DNA of 64,000 nucleotides. Origin: Streptomyces sp. MUM 203J (GTDB lineage Bacteria > Actinomycetota > Actinomycetes > Streptomycetales > Streptomycetaceae). Of this stretch, positions 56,437-64,000 are shown in pieces; within the stretch, counting starts at the first letter, position 1, and every line of letters begins with the position of its first letter. A program made the translations under genes and the position numbers. The notes below the pieces were generated by a model, which was not told the DNA's origin, searched no databases, and saw only the letters and a program-made list of their open reading frames with translations. The stretch lies in NCBI RefSeq assembly GCF_022414595.1, contig NZ_JADWYO010000029.1, forward strand, positions 1 through 64,000, in the 5' to 3' direction.

Positions 56437-57152
56437 CGGGCGGCGGGCTGTTCGTCCTGCCCCGGCGGCGGACCGAGATCGCACCCGGCGCCGTGCACGT
56501 ACCGGACTGGCTGTCCGTCACCCGGCAACGGGAACTGGTCGCAGCCTGCCGGGCCTGGGCCCGCGGCCCGGTTCCGCTGCGGCACACCGTGCTGCCGGGA
56601 GGCGGCGTCATGTCGGTCCGCACGGTGTGCCTGGGCTGGCACTGGCTGCCGTACCGCTACTCCCGGACCGCCGACGATGTGAACGGGGCCCGGGTCGTGC
56701 CCTTCCCGGACTGGCTGGGCGACCTGGGGCGGGCAGCGGTGGCCGCCGCTTACGGGGACGGCGCTGACGGGGGCGGCCTCGCAGGGGACCGCGCGGAGGC
56801 ACGTCGTTACGCCCCGGATGCCGCACTGGTCAACTTCTATGAGGCCGAGGCCCGCATGGGCATGCACCAGGACAGGGAGGAGCGCTCCGACGCGCCGGTC
56901 GTGTCGCTGAGCATCGGTGACCGTTGTGTGTTCCGGTTCGGGAACCCGGAGAGCCGGGGGCGGCCGTACACCGACGTGGAGCTGGCCTCCGGCGACCTGT
57001 TCGTCTTCGGCGGGGCGTCCCGGTTCGCGTATCACGCTGTTCCGAGGGTGTATCCGGGCACGGGCGACCCGGCCCTGGGGATGCGCGCCGGGCGGCTCAA
57101 CATCACCCTGCGCGAGACCGGCCTGCGGTACGGGACCGACGCCGCACGCTAG
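56433..57152 (+). CDS. alkB: AlkB-type 2-oxoglutarate-dependent DNA/RNA dealkylase
   Basis: A 239-residue dioxygenase: NFYEAEARMGMHQDREE (iron ligands H and D), YHAVPRV (second H) and RLNITLRETG (2-oxoglutarate arginines). It repairs 1-methyladenine and 3-methylcytosine. The GTG start overlaps the ogt stop as GTGA, so both alkylation-repair enzymes are made together. Confidence 0.92.
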   Translation: MTGGGLFVLPRRRTEIAPGAVHVPDWLSVTRQRELVAACRAWARGPVPLRHTVLPGGGVMSVRTVCLGWHWLPYRYSRTADDVNGARVVPFPDWLGDLGRAAVAAAYGDGADGGGLAGDRAEARRYAPDAALVNFYEAEARMGMHQDREERSDAPVVSLSIGDRCVFRFGNPESRGRPYTDVELASGDLFVFGGASRFAYHAVPRVYPGTGDPALGMRAGRLNITLRETGLRYGTDAAR

Positions 57153-57418
57153 CGGGACCGGGAGTGGCCGAACAGGATCCGGTACCCGATCAGCAGCACC
57201 AGTGAGCCGCCGATCGCCGCGAGCCAGGTCGCTCCGTCGAAGATCTCGTTGCTGATCGGCCGGTCCAGGAAGCGGGCGGAGATCCAGCCGCCGAGGAGTG
57301 CTCCGGCGATGCCGATGACGGTGGTGCCGATCAGCCCGCCCGGGTCGCGCCCCGGGAGCAGGACCTTGGCGATGACTCCGGCCAGCAGGCCCAGCACGAT
57401 CCAGCTGATGATGGTCAT
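57149..57418 (-). CDS. GlsB/YeaQ/YmgE-type small membrane protein
   Basis: An 89-residue protein with three hydrophobic helices (MTIISWIVLGLLAGVIAKVL; GTTVIGIAGALLGGWISARF; WLAAIGGSLVLLIGYRI). These transglycosylase-associated proteins are linked to stress in other bacteria. It converges on alkB with a four-base overlap. Confidence 0.88.
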   Translation of the reverse strand: MTIISWIVLGLLAGVIAKVLLPGRDPGGLIGTTVIGIAGALLGGWISARFLDRPISNEIFDGATWLAAIGGSLVLLIGYRILFGHSRSR

Positions 57419-57514
57419 GGATGTGGTCCCCTTCTCTCGTACGTTCCACGGGTGTCGTCCGGGAGGACGCCAGGGGTACCTGCGGAGGTTGCGCTGGTCA
57501 GTAGGGTGCGGTCC

Positions 57515-58768
57515 ATGACAGGGGAACTGCGGAGGTCTCTGGGTGTCTTCGACGCGGTCGTGATCGGACTGGGGTCGATGGTGGGCGCCGGCGTGTTCTC
57601 CGCGCTCGGCCCGGCCGCCGGGGCTGCGGGCAGCGGGCTGCTGGTGGGCCTGGCGCTGGCCGCGGTGGTGGCGTACTGCAACGCGATGGCGTCGGCGCGT
57701 CTGGCCGCGCGCTACCCGGCGTCAGGGGGCACGTATGTGTACGGCCGCGAACGGCTGGGGCCTTTCTGGGGGTACCTCGCGGGCTGGTCGTTCGTCGTCG
57801 GCAAGACCGCGTCGTGCGCGGCGATGGCGCTGACGGTCGGCGCCTACGCGTGGCCGGAGCAGGCACACGCGGTGGCGGTCGGCGCGGTGGTGGCACTGAC
57901 CGCGGTGAACTACGGAGGGGTGCAGAAGTCGGCGCTGGTGACGCGCGCCGTCGTGGCGGTGGTGCTGGCGGTGCTCGCGGCCGTGGTGGTCTCCTCCCTC
58001 GGTGCGGACGCAGCGGACTTCGGGCGGCTGGAACTGGGCGGGGACGCCTCGGCCGGTGGTGTGCTGCAGGCTGCCGGACTGCTGTTCTTCGCGTTCGCCG
58101 GCTATGCGCGGATCGCGACCCTGGGCGAGGAGGTCAGGGAGCCGGAGCGGACGATCCCCCGGGCGATCCCGCTGGCGCTGGGTATCGCGCTGGTGGCGTA
58201 TGTGTGCGTGGCGGTCTCCGTTCTGTCGGTGCTGGGCTCGGGGGAGCTGGGCCGGTCGGCGGCTCCGCTGGCGGACGCGGTGCGGGCGGCCGGAGCCGAA
58301 TGGCTGGGCCCGGTGGTACGGGTGGGCGCGGTGGTGGCGGCGCTCGGTTCGCTGCTGGCGCTGATCCTGGGTGTGTCCCGTACGACCCTGGCGATGGCCC
58401 GGGACGGCCATCTGCCCCGTACGCTCGCCGCCGTGCATCCGCGGTTCCGGGTGCCGCATCACGCGGAGCTGGCGGTGGGGGCGCTGGTCGCGGCCGTGGC
58501 GGCCACGGCTGATCTGCGGGACGCGATCGGGTTCTCGTCGTTCGGTGTGCTGCTGTACTACGCGGTCGCGAACGCGTCGGCGTGGACGCTGACGGCGCGG
58601 CTGTCCTGGACGCGCGTCCTGGCGGCGGGCGGGCTGGCGGGGTGTCTGGCCCTGGCGTTCTCCCTTCCGTTGTCGTCGGTCATGGCCGGTGCGGGGGTCG
58701 TCGCGGCGGGGGCGGTGCTGTACGCGGTGCGGGGCGGGGGCATGCCGGAGAGTGGGCGGCGGGACTGA
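57515..58768 (+). CDS. APC-family amino acid permease
   Basis: A 417-residue carrier with about 12 membrane helices. It begins GVFDAVVIGLGSMVGAGVFS, the APC sodium-independent pattern, with REPERTIPRAIPLALG later. Substrate is unknown. The ATG at 57515 is favoured; an in-frame GTG nine bases earlier is possible. The 228 bases after its stop hold no gene. Confidence 0.87.
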   Translation: MTGELRRSLGVFDAVVIGLGSMVGAGVFSALGPAAGAAGSGLLVGLALAAVVAYCNAMASARLAARYPASGGTYVYGRERLGPFWGYLAGWSFVVGKTASCAAMALTVGAYAWPEQAHAVAVGAVVALTAVNYGGVQKSALVTRAVVAVVLAVLAAVVVSSLGADAADFGRLELGGDASAGGVLQAAGLLFFAFAGYARIATLGEEVREPERTIPRAIPLALGIALVAYVCVAVSVLSVLGSGELGRSAAPLADAVRAAGAEWLGPVVRVGAVVAALGSLLALILGVSRTTLAMARDGHLPRTLAAVHPRFRVPHHAELAVGALVAAVAATADLRDAIGFSSFGVLLYYAVANASAWTLTARLSWTRVLAAGGLAGCLALAFSLPLSSVMAGAGVVAAGAVLYAVRGGGMPESGRRD

Positions 58769-58996
58769 GGCCGGGGCCTGACCGGCGGCTCCTTCCTCTG
58801 CCCCGCTCCTTCCGGTCGTATCGGTACGCGGCGCCGCCGCGTGGGAGGGCTTCGCCCCCAGGCCTCCGCTCACGACGAAACGGCACTCGTCCCCGAAGGC
58901 CGGACGGGCTTGGATCTCCCATGGTGAAGGGCCCCGCGGCCGCTCGCCATGCCTGTGGACAACCCCGCCTGTGGAAGACTCCTCCAGCCGGCCGGC

Positions 58997-59392
58997 CTAC
59001 CAGCTGCCCGCCATGGCCTGGTCCGTCGGGACGATCTCCTTGCCCAGCGGCAGCAGGGACACCGGGACCATCTTGAAGTTCGCGATGCCCAGCGGGATGC
59101 CGATGATCGTCACGCACAGAGCGATACCCGTGACGATGTGGCTGAGCGCGAGCCACCAGCCCGCGAGGAGCAGCCACAGCACGTTGCCCACACAGGACGG
59201 GGCGCCCGCGTCGCGGCGGTCGACGACCGTGTAGCCGAAGGGCCAGAGGGCGTACAGGCCGATCCGGAAGGCGGCGAGGCCGAAGGGGATGCCGATGATC
59301 GTGACGCACAGGATCAGGCCGGCCACCAGGTAGCCGAGGAACAGCCAGAAGCCGCTGAGGACGAGCCAGATGATGTTGAGAATGGTCTTCAC
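58997..59392 (-). CDS. YccF domain membrane protein
   Basis: A 131-residue protein with two copies of the YccF motif ([39 protein letters not shown]; and [32 protein letters not shown]). Its ATG overlaps the htpX stop by four bases, so it is a companion of HtpX. Confidence 0.9.
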   Translation of the reverse strand: MKTILNIIWLVLSGFWLFLGYLVAGLILCVTIIGIPFGLAAFRIGLYALWPFGYTVVDRRDAGAPSCVGNVLWLLLAGWWLALSHIVTGIALCVTIIGIPLGIANFKMVPVSLLPLGKEIVPTDQAMAGSW

Positions 59393-60252
59393 GGGCGGTG
59401 TCCTGCCATCTGTTCGAGCCGGGCGATGCGTTCCGCCATCGGCGGGTGGGTGGAGAACAGGCGGGACATGCCCTGTCCCGGCCGGAACGGATTAGCGATC
59501 ATCATATGACTGGCGGTCTCGATCCTGGGTTCCGGCGGCAGCGGCAGCCGCTGCGTCCCGGTCTCCAGCTTTCTGAGGGCGCTGGCCAGGGCCAGCGGGT
59601 CGCCGGTCAGCCGGGCCCCCGAGGCGTCCGCCTCGTACTCCCGCGAGCGGCTGATCGCGAGCTGGACGACCGACGCCGCCAGCGGGCCGAGGATCATGAT
59701 CAGCAACATCCCCAGCAGCCCCGGGCCCTCGTCGTCCTCGGACCGGCCGATCGGGATCAGCCAGGCGAAGTTGACGAGGAACACGATCACGGAGGCGAGG
59801 GCGCCGGCGACCGACGAGATCAGGATGTCGCGGTTGTAGACATGGCTCAGCTCATGACCGATGACGCCGCGCAGCTCGCGCTCGTCGAGGAGGCGCAGGA
59901 TGCCCTCCGTGCAGCAGACCGCCGCGTTGCGCGGGTTGCGGCCCGTCGCGAACGCGTTGGGGGCCTGGGTCGGGGAGATGTACAGCCGGGGCATCGGCTG
60001 CCTGGCCTGCGTGGACAGCTCCCGCACCATCCGGTAGAGCTGCGGCGCCTCGAACTCGCTGACCGGGCGGGCGCGCATGGCCCGCAGCGCCAGCTTGTCG
60101 CTGTTCCAGTACGCGAACCCGTTGGTGCCGAGGGCGATGACGACGGCGACGACCAGGCCCGTACGCCCGAAGAAGCTGCCGATCAGGATGATCAGCGCGG
60201 ACAGTCCTCCGAGGAGTACGGCGGTCCTGAACCCATTGTGCCGGCGGTGCAC
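59389..60252 (-). CDS. htpX: Protease HtpX homologue
   Basis: A 287-residue membrane zinc protease of quality control. Active site [10 protein letters not shown], third ligand in [10 protein letters not shown]; four or so membrane segments. The start is GTG, set by GGAGGG six bases upstream, not the ATG at 60285. Its partner YccF follows in the same operon. Confidence 0.94.
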   Translation of the reverse strand: MHRRHNGFRTAVLLGGLSALIILIGSFFGRTGLVVAVVIALGTNGFAYWNSDKLALRAMRARPVSEFEAPQLYRMVRELSTQARQPMPRLYISPTQAPNAFATGRNPRNAAVCCTEGILRLLDERELRGVIGHELSHVYNRDILISSVAGALASVIVFLVNFAWLIPIGRSEDDEGPGLLGMLLIMILGPLAASVVQLAISRSREYEADASGARLTGDPLALASALRKLETGTQRLPLPPEPRIETASHMMIANPFRPGQGMSRLFSTHPPMAERIARLEQMAGHRP

Positions 60253-60297
60253 GGTACGCCCTCCATGTGGTGCCAGGGGAACCACTCGCTGGTCTTC

Positions 60298-60313
60298 TCC
60301 ACTGTCCAGTGGA
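60298..60313 (-). promoter_or_regulatory. Perfect dyad upstream of htpX
   Basis: TCCACTG-TC-CAGTGGA is a perfect 7-bp inverted repeat, 45 bases before the htpX start. A minus-strand TTGACC (60331-60326) lies 12 bases upstream of it, so the dyad could overlap a promoter -10. No clear -10 was found. Confidence 0.35.
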
Positions 60314-60424
60314 CCCTCCCGTACTGGTCAACGCCAGGCGGAAGTGGCTGGTTCCCCAGGGCTCACGGGGTACGACGGGGCGGCGGGCTCGGCCGTCCGG
60401 GTGATTCGGAAGGAGCTGCCGGGA

Positions 60425-60880
60425 TCAGCGCGGGGCGGGCAGCCCGGCCTTCTCCAGGGCCTCGGGCAGAGGCTTGATCTCGCTCGTGCAGTGCGCGCAA
60501 CGGCTGGCTACGGCCGGGACGGCCGTGTAGCAGCGGGGGCAGTCCCGCGTCTGGGCCTTGATGTCGAACGGCTCCTCCTTCTTGAGCCGCTCCTGGATCC
60601 TGTTCATCGGGACGACGACGAAGAAGTACAGGACCGCCGCGGTGATCAGGAAGGCCAGGGCCGCGTTGACGAACAGGCCGTACGGGAACTCCGTGCCGCC
60701 GAGCTCGAAGGTGGCCTCGCTGAAGTCGCCCGCGGCACCGGTCGCGCGGCCGATCAGCGGCGTGATGAAGGCCTGGGTGAAGGCCGTCACCACGGCGGTG
60801 AAAGCGGCACCCACGGCCAGACCGATGGCCATGGATATGACGTTTCCGCGGAGGATGAAGTCCTTGAAGCCGTTCAGCAC
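60425..60880 (-). CDS. mscL: Large-conductance mechanosensitive channel with a zinc-ribbon tail
   Basis: A 151-residue protein: MscL core (GFKDFILRGNVISMAIGLAVG, AFTQAFITPLIG, LFVNAALAFLITAAVLYFFVV), then DCPRCYTAVPAVASRCAHC, a four-cysteine ribbon. It releases solutes under hypoosmotic shock. The GTG start lies after AGGA. The open frame upstream is nuoN in another frame. Confidence 0.93.
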   Translation of the reverse strand: MLNGFKDFILRGNVISMAIGLAVGAAFTAVVTAFTQAFITPLIGRATGAAGDFSEATFELGGTEFPYGLFVNAALAFLITAAVLYFFVVVPMNRIQERLKKEEPFDIKAQTRDCPRCYTAVPAVASRCAHCTSEIKPLPEALEKAGLPAPR

Positions 60881-60909
60881 GGGTCCTGCTCCTAGGGCGG
60901 GTCGGAAGG

Positions 60910-62502
60910 TCAGAAGAGGGAGGTCGCGGCGAAACGCAGCACCAGCTGAGGGTAGCCGGACAGCAGGACACCGCCGACTCCGGTCAGCGCGACGGCCGCG
61001 GTGAGCGGGGCGGGAACCCGAAGCCGTACGGCAACCGCCGTGGGGACGGCCGCCGGTGCCGCCGCCAGGGCCTCCTCGGGGGCTGCTTCCGGGGCTGCTT
61101 CCGGCGCGCGGAACAGGACCGCCGTCCAGCGCAGGTAGTAGTACAGGGCGATGACCACGTTCACGCCCATGACGACCGCCAGCCAGCCGAGGCCAGCGTC
61201 GACGGCGGCGGAGAAGACCACCACCTTGGCGAACAGGCCGATGATGCCCGGCGGCAGCCCGGCGAGGCACAGCAGGAAGAATCCCATGGTGAGCGCGGTC
61301 ACGGGCCGGGTCGCGTACAGGCCCCGGTAGTCGCTGATGCGGTTGGCCGGGTGCGTACGGGCGACGACGGCGGCGACCGCGAAGGCACCGAGGTTCACGA
61401 CGGCGTACATCAGGGCGTACGCGACGGTGGCGCCGATCTGGTCGTCGCTGGAGTACGCGGCGGCTGCGATCGGCACCAGGAGGTAGCCGGCCTGTCCGAC
61501 GGACGACCAGGCCAGGAGGCGAATCGCGCTCCACGCACGCGTGGAGACCTGCCGCAGGGCGGCGACGTTGCCGACGGTCATCGTCAGCGCCGCCAGCACG
61601 GCCAGGGCGGGGCCCCACACATCGGCGTACGACGGGAAGGCGACGACGGTCACCAGGATCAGCCCGGTGAAGCCGACGGCCTTGCCGACCACGGACAGAT
61701 ACGCGGCCACGGGCAGGGGCGCGCCCACGTAGGTGTCGGGAACCCAGAAGTGGAAGGGCGCGGCGGCCGTCTTGAAGGCGAAGCCGACCAGGGTGAGGGC
61801 GACTCCGGTCTTGGTGAGGGTGCCGAGCTGAGCGGGGACGTCGTCGAGTTGCCGGGCGATCTCCGTCAGGTGGAGGGTGCCGGTCGCCGCGTACACGAAG
61901 CTGACGCCGAGCAGGGTGACGGCGGTCGCGGTCACGGAGGACAGGAAGAACTTCAGGGCCGCCTCGCCGGACATCCGGTCGCCGCGCTTGAGGCCGACGA
62001 GCGCGAACGCGGGCAGGGAGGCGACCTCCAGGGCGACGACGAGGGTCGCCAGGTCCCGGGATGCGGGCAGCAGCGCGGCTCCGGCCGCCGAGGCCAGCAG
62101 GAGGAACCAGAACTCCCCGGCGGGGAGTTTGTCCCGGGTGTCCGTGAGGGACAGCAGGGCCGTCAGCAGGGCGCCGCCGAGCACCAGGAACTGGATGACC
62201 ACGGTGAAGTGGTCCGCGACGTAACTGCAGGCGTCGGTGCCGGTGGTGAGGCAGAAGGTGGAGCGTTCGCCGGAGCGGAGCGGCGCCAGGCTGAGGAGCG
62301 CGGCGGCCAGTCCGGCGACGGCCGCCCAGCCGAGGAGGGTACGGCGGTCCCGTGACACGAAAAGGTCGGCCACGAGGACGGCGAGGGCGACGACGGCCGC
62401 GATGACCGGCGGGGCGATCACGGCCCAGTCGACGGTCTGGACGACGTCGCCGGCGGTGGACGCGGTCGGGAGAAGGGCGGCGCTCGTGGCGGCGGGGGTC
62501 AC
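60910..62502 (-). CDS. nuoN: NADH-quinone oxidoreductase subunit N
   Basis: A 530-residue proton-pumping membrane subunit with about 14 helices and the family blocks FWFLLLASAAGAALL, ALKFFLSSVTATAVTLLG, FAFKTAAAPFHFWVPDTY and GLPPGIIGLFAK. The GTG start lies six bases after AGGAGG and overlaps the nuoM stop as GTGA. An Ala/Glu/Pro-rich insert (APEAAPEAAPEEALAAAPAA) is near the C-terminus. htpX and mscL follow, as beside the second nuo cluster of S. coelicolor. Confidence 0.94.
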   Translation of the reverse strand: MTPAATSAALLPTASTAGDVVQTVDWAVIAPPVIAAVVALAVLVADLFVSRDRRTLLGWAAVAGLAAALLSLAPLRSGERSTFCLTTGTDACSYVADHFTVVIQFLVLGGALLTALLSLTDTRDKLPAGEFWFLLLASAAGAALLPASRDLATLVVALEVASLPAFALVGLKRGDRMSGEAALKFFLSSVTATAVTLLGVSFVYAATGTLHLTEIARQLDDVPAQLGTLTKTGVALTLVGFAFKTAAAPFHFWVPDTYVGAPLPVAAYLSVVGKAVGFTGLILVTVVAFPSYADVWGPALAVLAALTMTVGNVAALRQVSTRAWSAIRLLAWSSVGQAGYLLVPIAAAAYSSDDQIGATVAYALMYAVVNLGAFAVAAVVARTHPANRISDYRGLYATRPVTALTMGFFLLCLAGLPPGIIGLFAKVVVFSAAVDAGLGWLAVVMGVNVVIALYYYLRWTAVLFRAPEAAPEAAPEEALAAAPAAVPTAVAVRLRVPAPLTAAVALTGVGGVLLSGYPQLVLRFAATSLF

Positions 62503-64000
62503 GACTTGCCTCCTGCGAGGAGCTGCTGCACGGCCGGGTCGGTGAGGCCGAGGAGGACCGCGGGCCAGAGTCCGGCGAGGACGGTGAGGACGACCAGGGG
62601 CGTCCAGGCGGCGAACTCGTACGCCTGGACGTCGGCCAGGCGCGGCTGGTCGCCGGCGGGTGCGGCGCCCATGCAGACGCGGCGCACGACGACGAGGAGG
62701 TATGCGGCGGTGAGCAGCGTGCCGAAGCCCGCGACGGCCATGTAGGTGAGGAAGGCGGGGCGGCTGAGACCGGGGGCGGGCTGGAAGGCGCCGAACATGG
62801 CGAGCATCTCGCCCCAGAACCCGGCGAGCCCCGGCAGGCCGAGGGAGGCGACGGCGCCGAAGGCGAGCAGGCCGCCGAGGCGGGGCGCCCGGCCGTAGAG
62901 GGCGGCGCCGGTGGCTCCGGCGAGGGTGTCGAGGTCGGCGGTGCCGCAGCGGTCCTTGAGTGCGCCGACCAGGAAGAAGAGAAGGCCGGTGATCAGTCCG
63001 TGGGCGATGTTCGCGAACAGCGCGCCGTTGACACCGGTGGGCGTCATGGTCGCGATGCCGAGCAGCACGAAGCCCATGTGGCCGACGGAGGAGTAGGCGA
63101 TGAGCCGCTTCAGGTCGCCGTTGGCGCCCGTCGGATACGGCGGCGCGGAGCCCCCCGACGAGGTGCGGCGGCCGGTCGACGGGAGAGCCAGGGCGAGGCA
63201 GGCGAGGGATCCGTAGATGATCCCGGCGACGGCGAAGGCGGCGAGGTAGGGGGCGAAGACCCGCATGCCGTCGGGGGCGACCGGCAGAGCGATGCGTACG
63301 AATCCGTACGTGCCCATCTTCAGCAGCACACCGGCGAGGAGGACGGAGCCGACGGTCGGGGCCGCCGTGTGGGCGTCGGGCAGCCAGCTGTGCAGCGGCC
63401 ACATCGGGGTCTTGACCGCGAGCCCGACACCGATCGCCAGAACGGCGATGACCTGCAGTGACGTGCTCAGTCCACGGCCGTTGTCAGTGGCCAGTGCCAC
63501 CATGTCGAAGGTGCCGGCCTTCAGTCCGATGAGCAGGAAGCCGAGCAGCATGACGACGGAGCCGAGGAGGGTGAAGAGGATGAACTTCCAGGCGGCGGCC
63601 TGCCGTCCCTCGCCGCCCCAGCGGGCGATGAGGAAGTACATCGGGATGAGCACCATCTCGAACGCGAGGAAGAACAGCAGCAGGTCGAGGACGGCGAAGG
63701 TGGCGAGCGTGCCGGACTCGAGGACGAGGAGCAGCGCCACGAAGGCCTTCGGGGACGGGCCCGCGGGTGGCTTGAAGTAGCTGTAGAGCGCGCAGAGAAA
63801 GCTCAGGAGCGCGGTCAGGACCAGGAGAGGGAGGGAGATGCCGTCGACACCGAGGTGGATCCGCACGTCGAGTGCCTTGATCCAGCTGATGTCCGTCGTG
63901 GCCTGCATCCTCGACGGCTGGTCGTGGTCGAAGCCGAACGCGAGGACGACGGCGGCGAGGAGGACGGCGCCGGTGACGGTGACGCCGTGGCGCAGGACGG
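62499..64000 (-). CDS. nuoM: NADH-quinone oxidoreductase subunit M (partial, 5' end outside window)
   Basis: The 3' part of nuoM, about 500 residues; the frame is open through the right edge (LRHGVTVTGAVLLAAVVLAF upstream of MQATTDISW), so the ATG at 63908 is internal. Motifs VDGISLPLLVLTALLSFLC, FFLAFEMVLIPMYFLIARWG, AVKTPMWPLHSWLPDAHTAAPT and SVGHMGFVLLGI identify it. It is one of the three antiporter-like complex I subunits. Confidence 0.94.
   Translation of the reverse strand, partial: VLRHGVTVTGAVLLAAVVLAFGFDHDQPSRMQATTDISWIKALDVRIHLGVDGISLPLLVLTALLSFLCALYSYFKPPAGPSPKAFVALLLVLESGTLATFAVLDLLLFFLAFEMVLIPMYFLIARWGGEGRQAAAWKFILFTLLGSVVMLLGFLLIGLKAGTFDMVALATDNGRGLSTSLQVIAVLAIGVGLAVKTPMWPLHSWLPDAHTAAPTVGSVLLAGVLLKMGTYGFVRIALPVAPDGMRVFAPYLAAFAVAGIIYGSLACLALALPSTGRRTSSGGSAPPYPTGANGDLKRLIAYSSVGHMGFVLLGIATMTPTGVNGALFANIAHGLITGLLFFLVGALKDRCGTADLDTLAGATGAALYGRAPRLGGLLAFGAVASLGLPGLAGFWGEMLAMFGAFQPAPGLSRPAFLTYMAVAGFGTLLTAAYLLVVVRRVCMGAAPAGDQPRLADVQAYEFAAWTPLVVLTVLAGLWPAVLLGLTDPAVQQLLAGGKS

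Overview
This is chromosome from a high-GC actinomycete, almost certainly Streptomyces or a close relative. The evidence is the very high G+C, GTG and TTG starts, a TTG-started 1161-residue RpoB, the WhiJ-type XRE/DUF397/ATPase cassette, zinc-ribbon S14 and L33, and a gene order of S10-spc, str, rpoBC, rplJL, rplKA, nusG and secE that I know from Streptomyces. No rRNA, CRISPR array, insertion sequence or prophage was found.

Layout. (1) 165-13500, minus strand: the fused S10-spc ribosomal cluster (rpsJ to rplO), then a strong terminator and a 0.7-kb non-coding gap before secY-adk-map. A promoter and a structured leader of about 380 nt precede rpsJ. (2) 13.9-28.5 kb: an accessory block. It holds a cyclophilin, a conserved hypothetical, a UPF0060 membrane protein, a WhiJ-like regulatory cassette, a probable C-terminal remnant of a larger protein, a CU044_5270-like membrane protein, a three-gene run built around RNA repair, a MarR regulator behind a MerR-type promoter, and a secreted PIG-L deacetylase lipoprotein. 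(3) 28.6-33.2 kb: the str operon rpsL-rpsG-fusA-tuf on the minus strand. (4) 33.4-35.2 kb: a small hypothetical and a membrane-anchored beta-propeller protein. (5) 35.3-47.6 kb, minus strand: tRNA-Trp, secE, nusG, rplK, rplA, rplJ, rplL, rpoB, rpoC, broken into units by hairpins and internal promoters. (6) 47.8-60.9 kb: housekeeping genes (aspartate aminotransferase, adenosine deaminase, murB, two MaoC hydratases, rpmG, tRNA-Thr, tRNA-Met, tRNA-Tyr), a degenerate amidohydrolase, an NmrA-like oxidoreductase, YajQ, a translationally coupled ogt-alkB pair, GlsB, an APC permease, YccF-HtpX and MscL. (7) 60.9-64.0 kb: nuoN and the 3' part of nuoM, which runs off the right edge.

The most remarkable locus is 19674-25544: an APH-fold kinase, an RNA ligase-polynucleotide kinase fusion, and a 1087-residue protein that strings together DUF504, an EEP nuclease/phosphatase, a 2H cyclic phosphodiesterase and a poly(A)-polymerase-like nucleotidyltransferase. 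Together these could heal, seal and re-tail broken RNA, like eukaryotic Trl1 tRNA ligase with extra end-processing. A second new-looking signal is a leader element shared almost base for base by the S10 and str operons.

All calls come from reading the sequence and from family knowledge. No database search or folding calculation was run. Starts were chosen by Shine-Dalgarno position, 1- or 4-nt overlaps and remembered family lengths.
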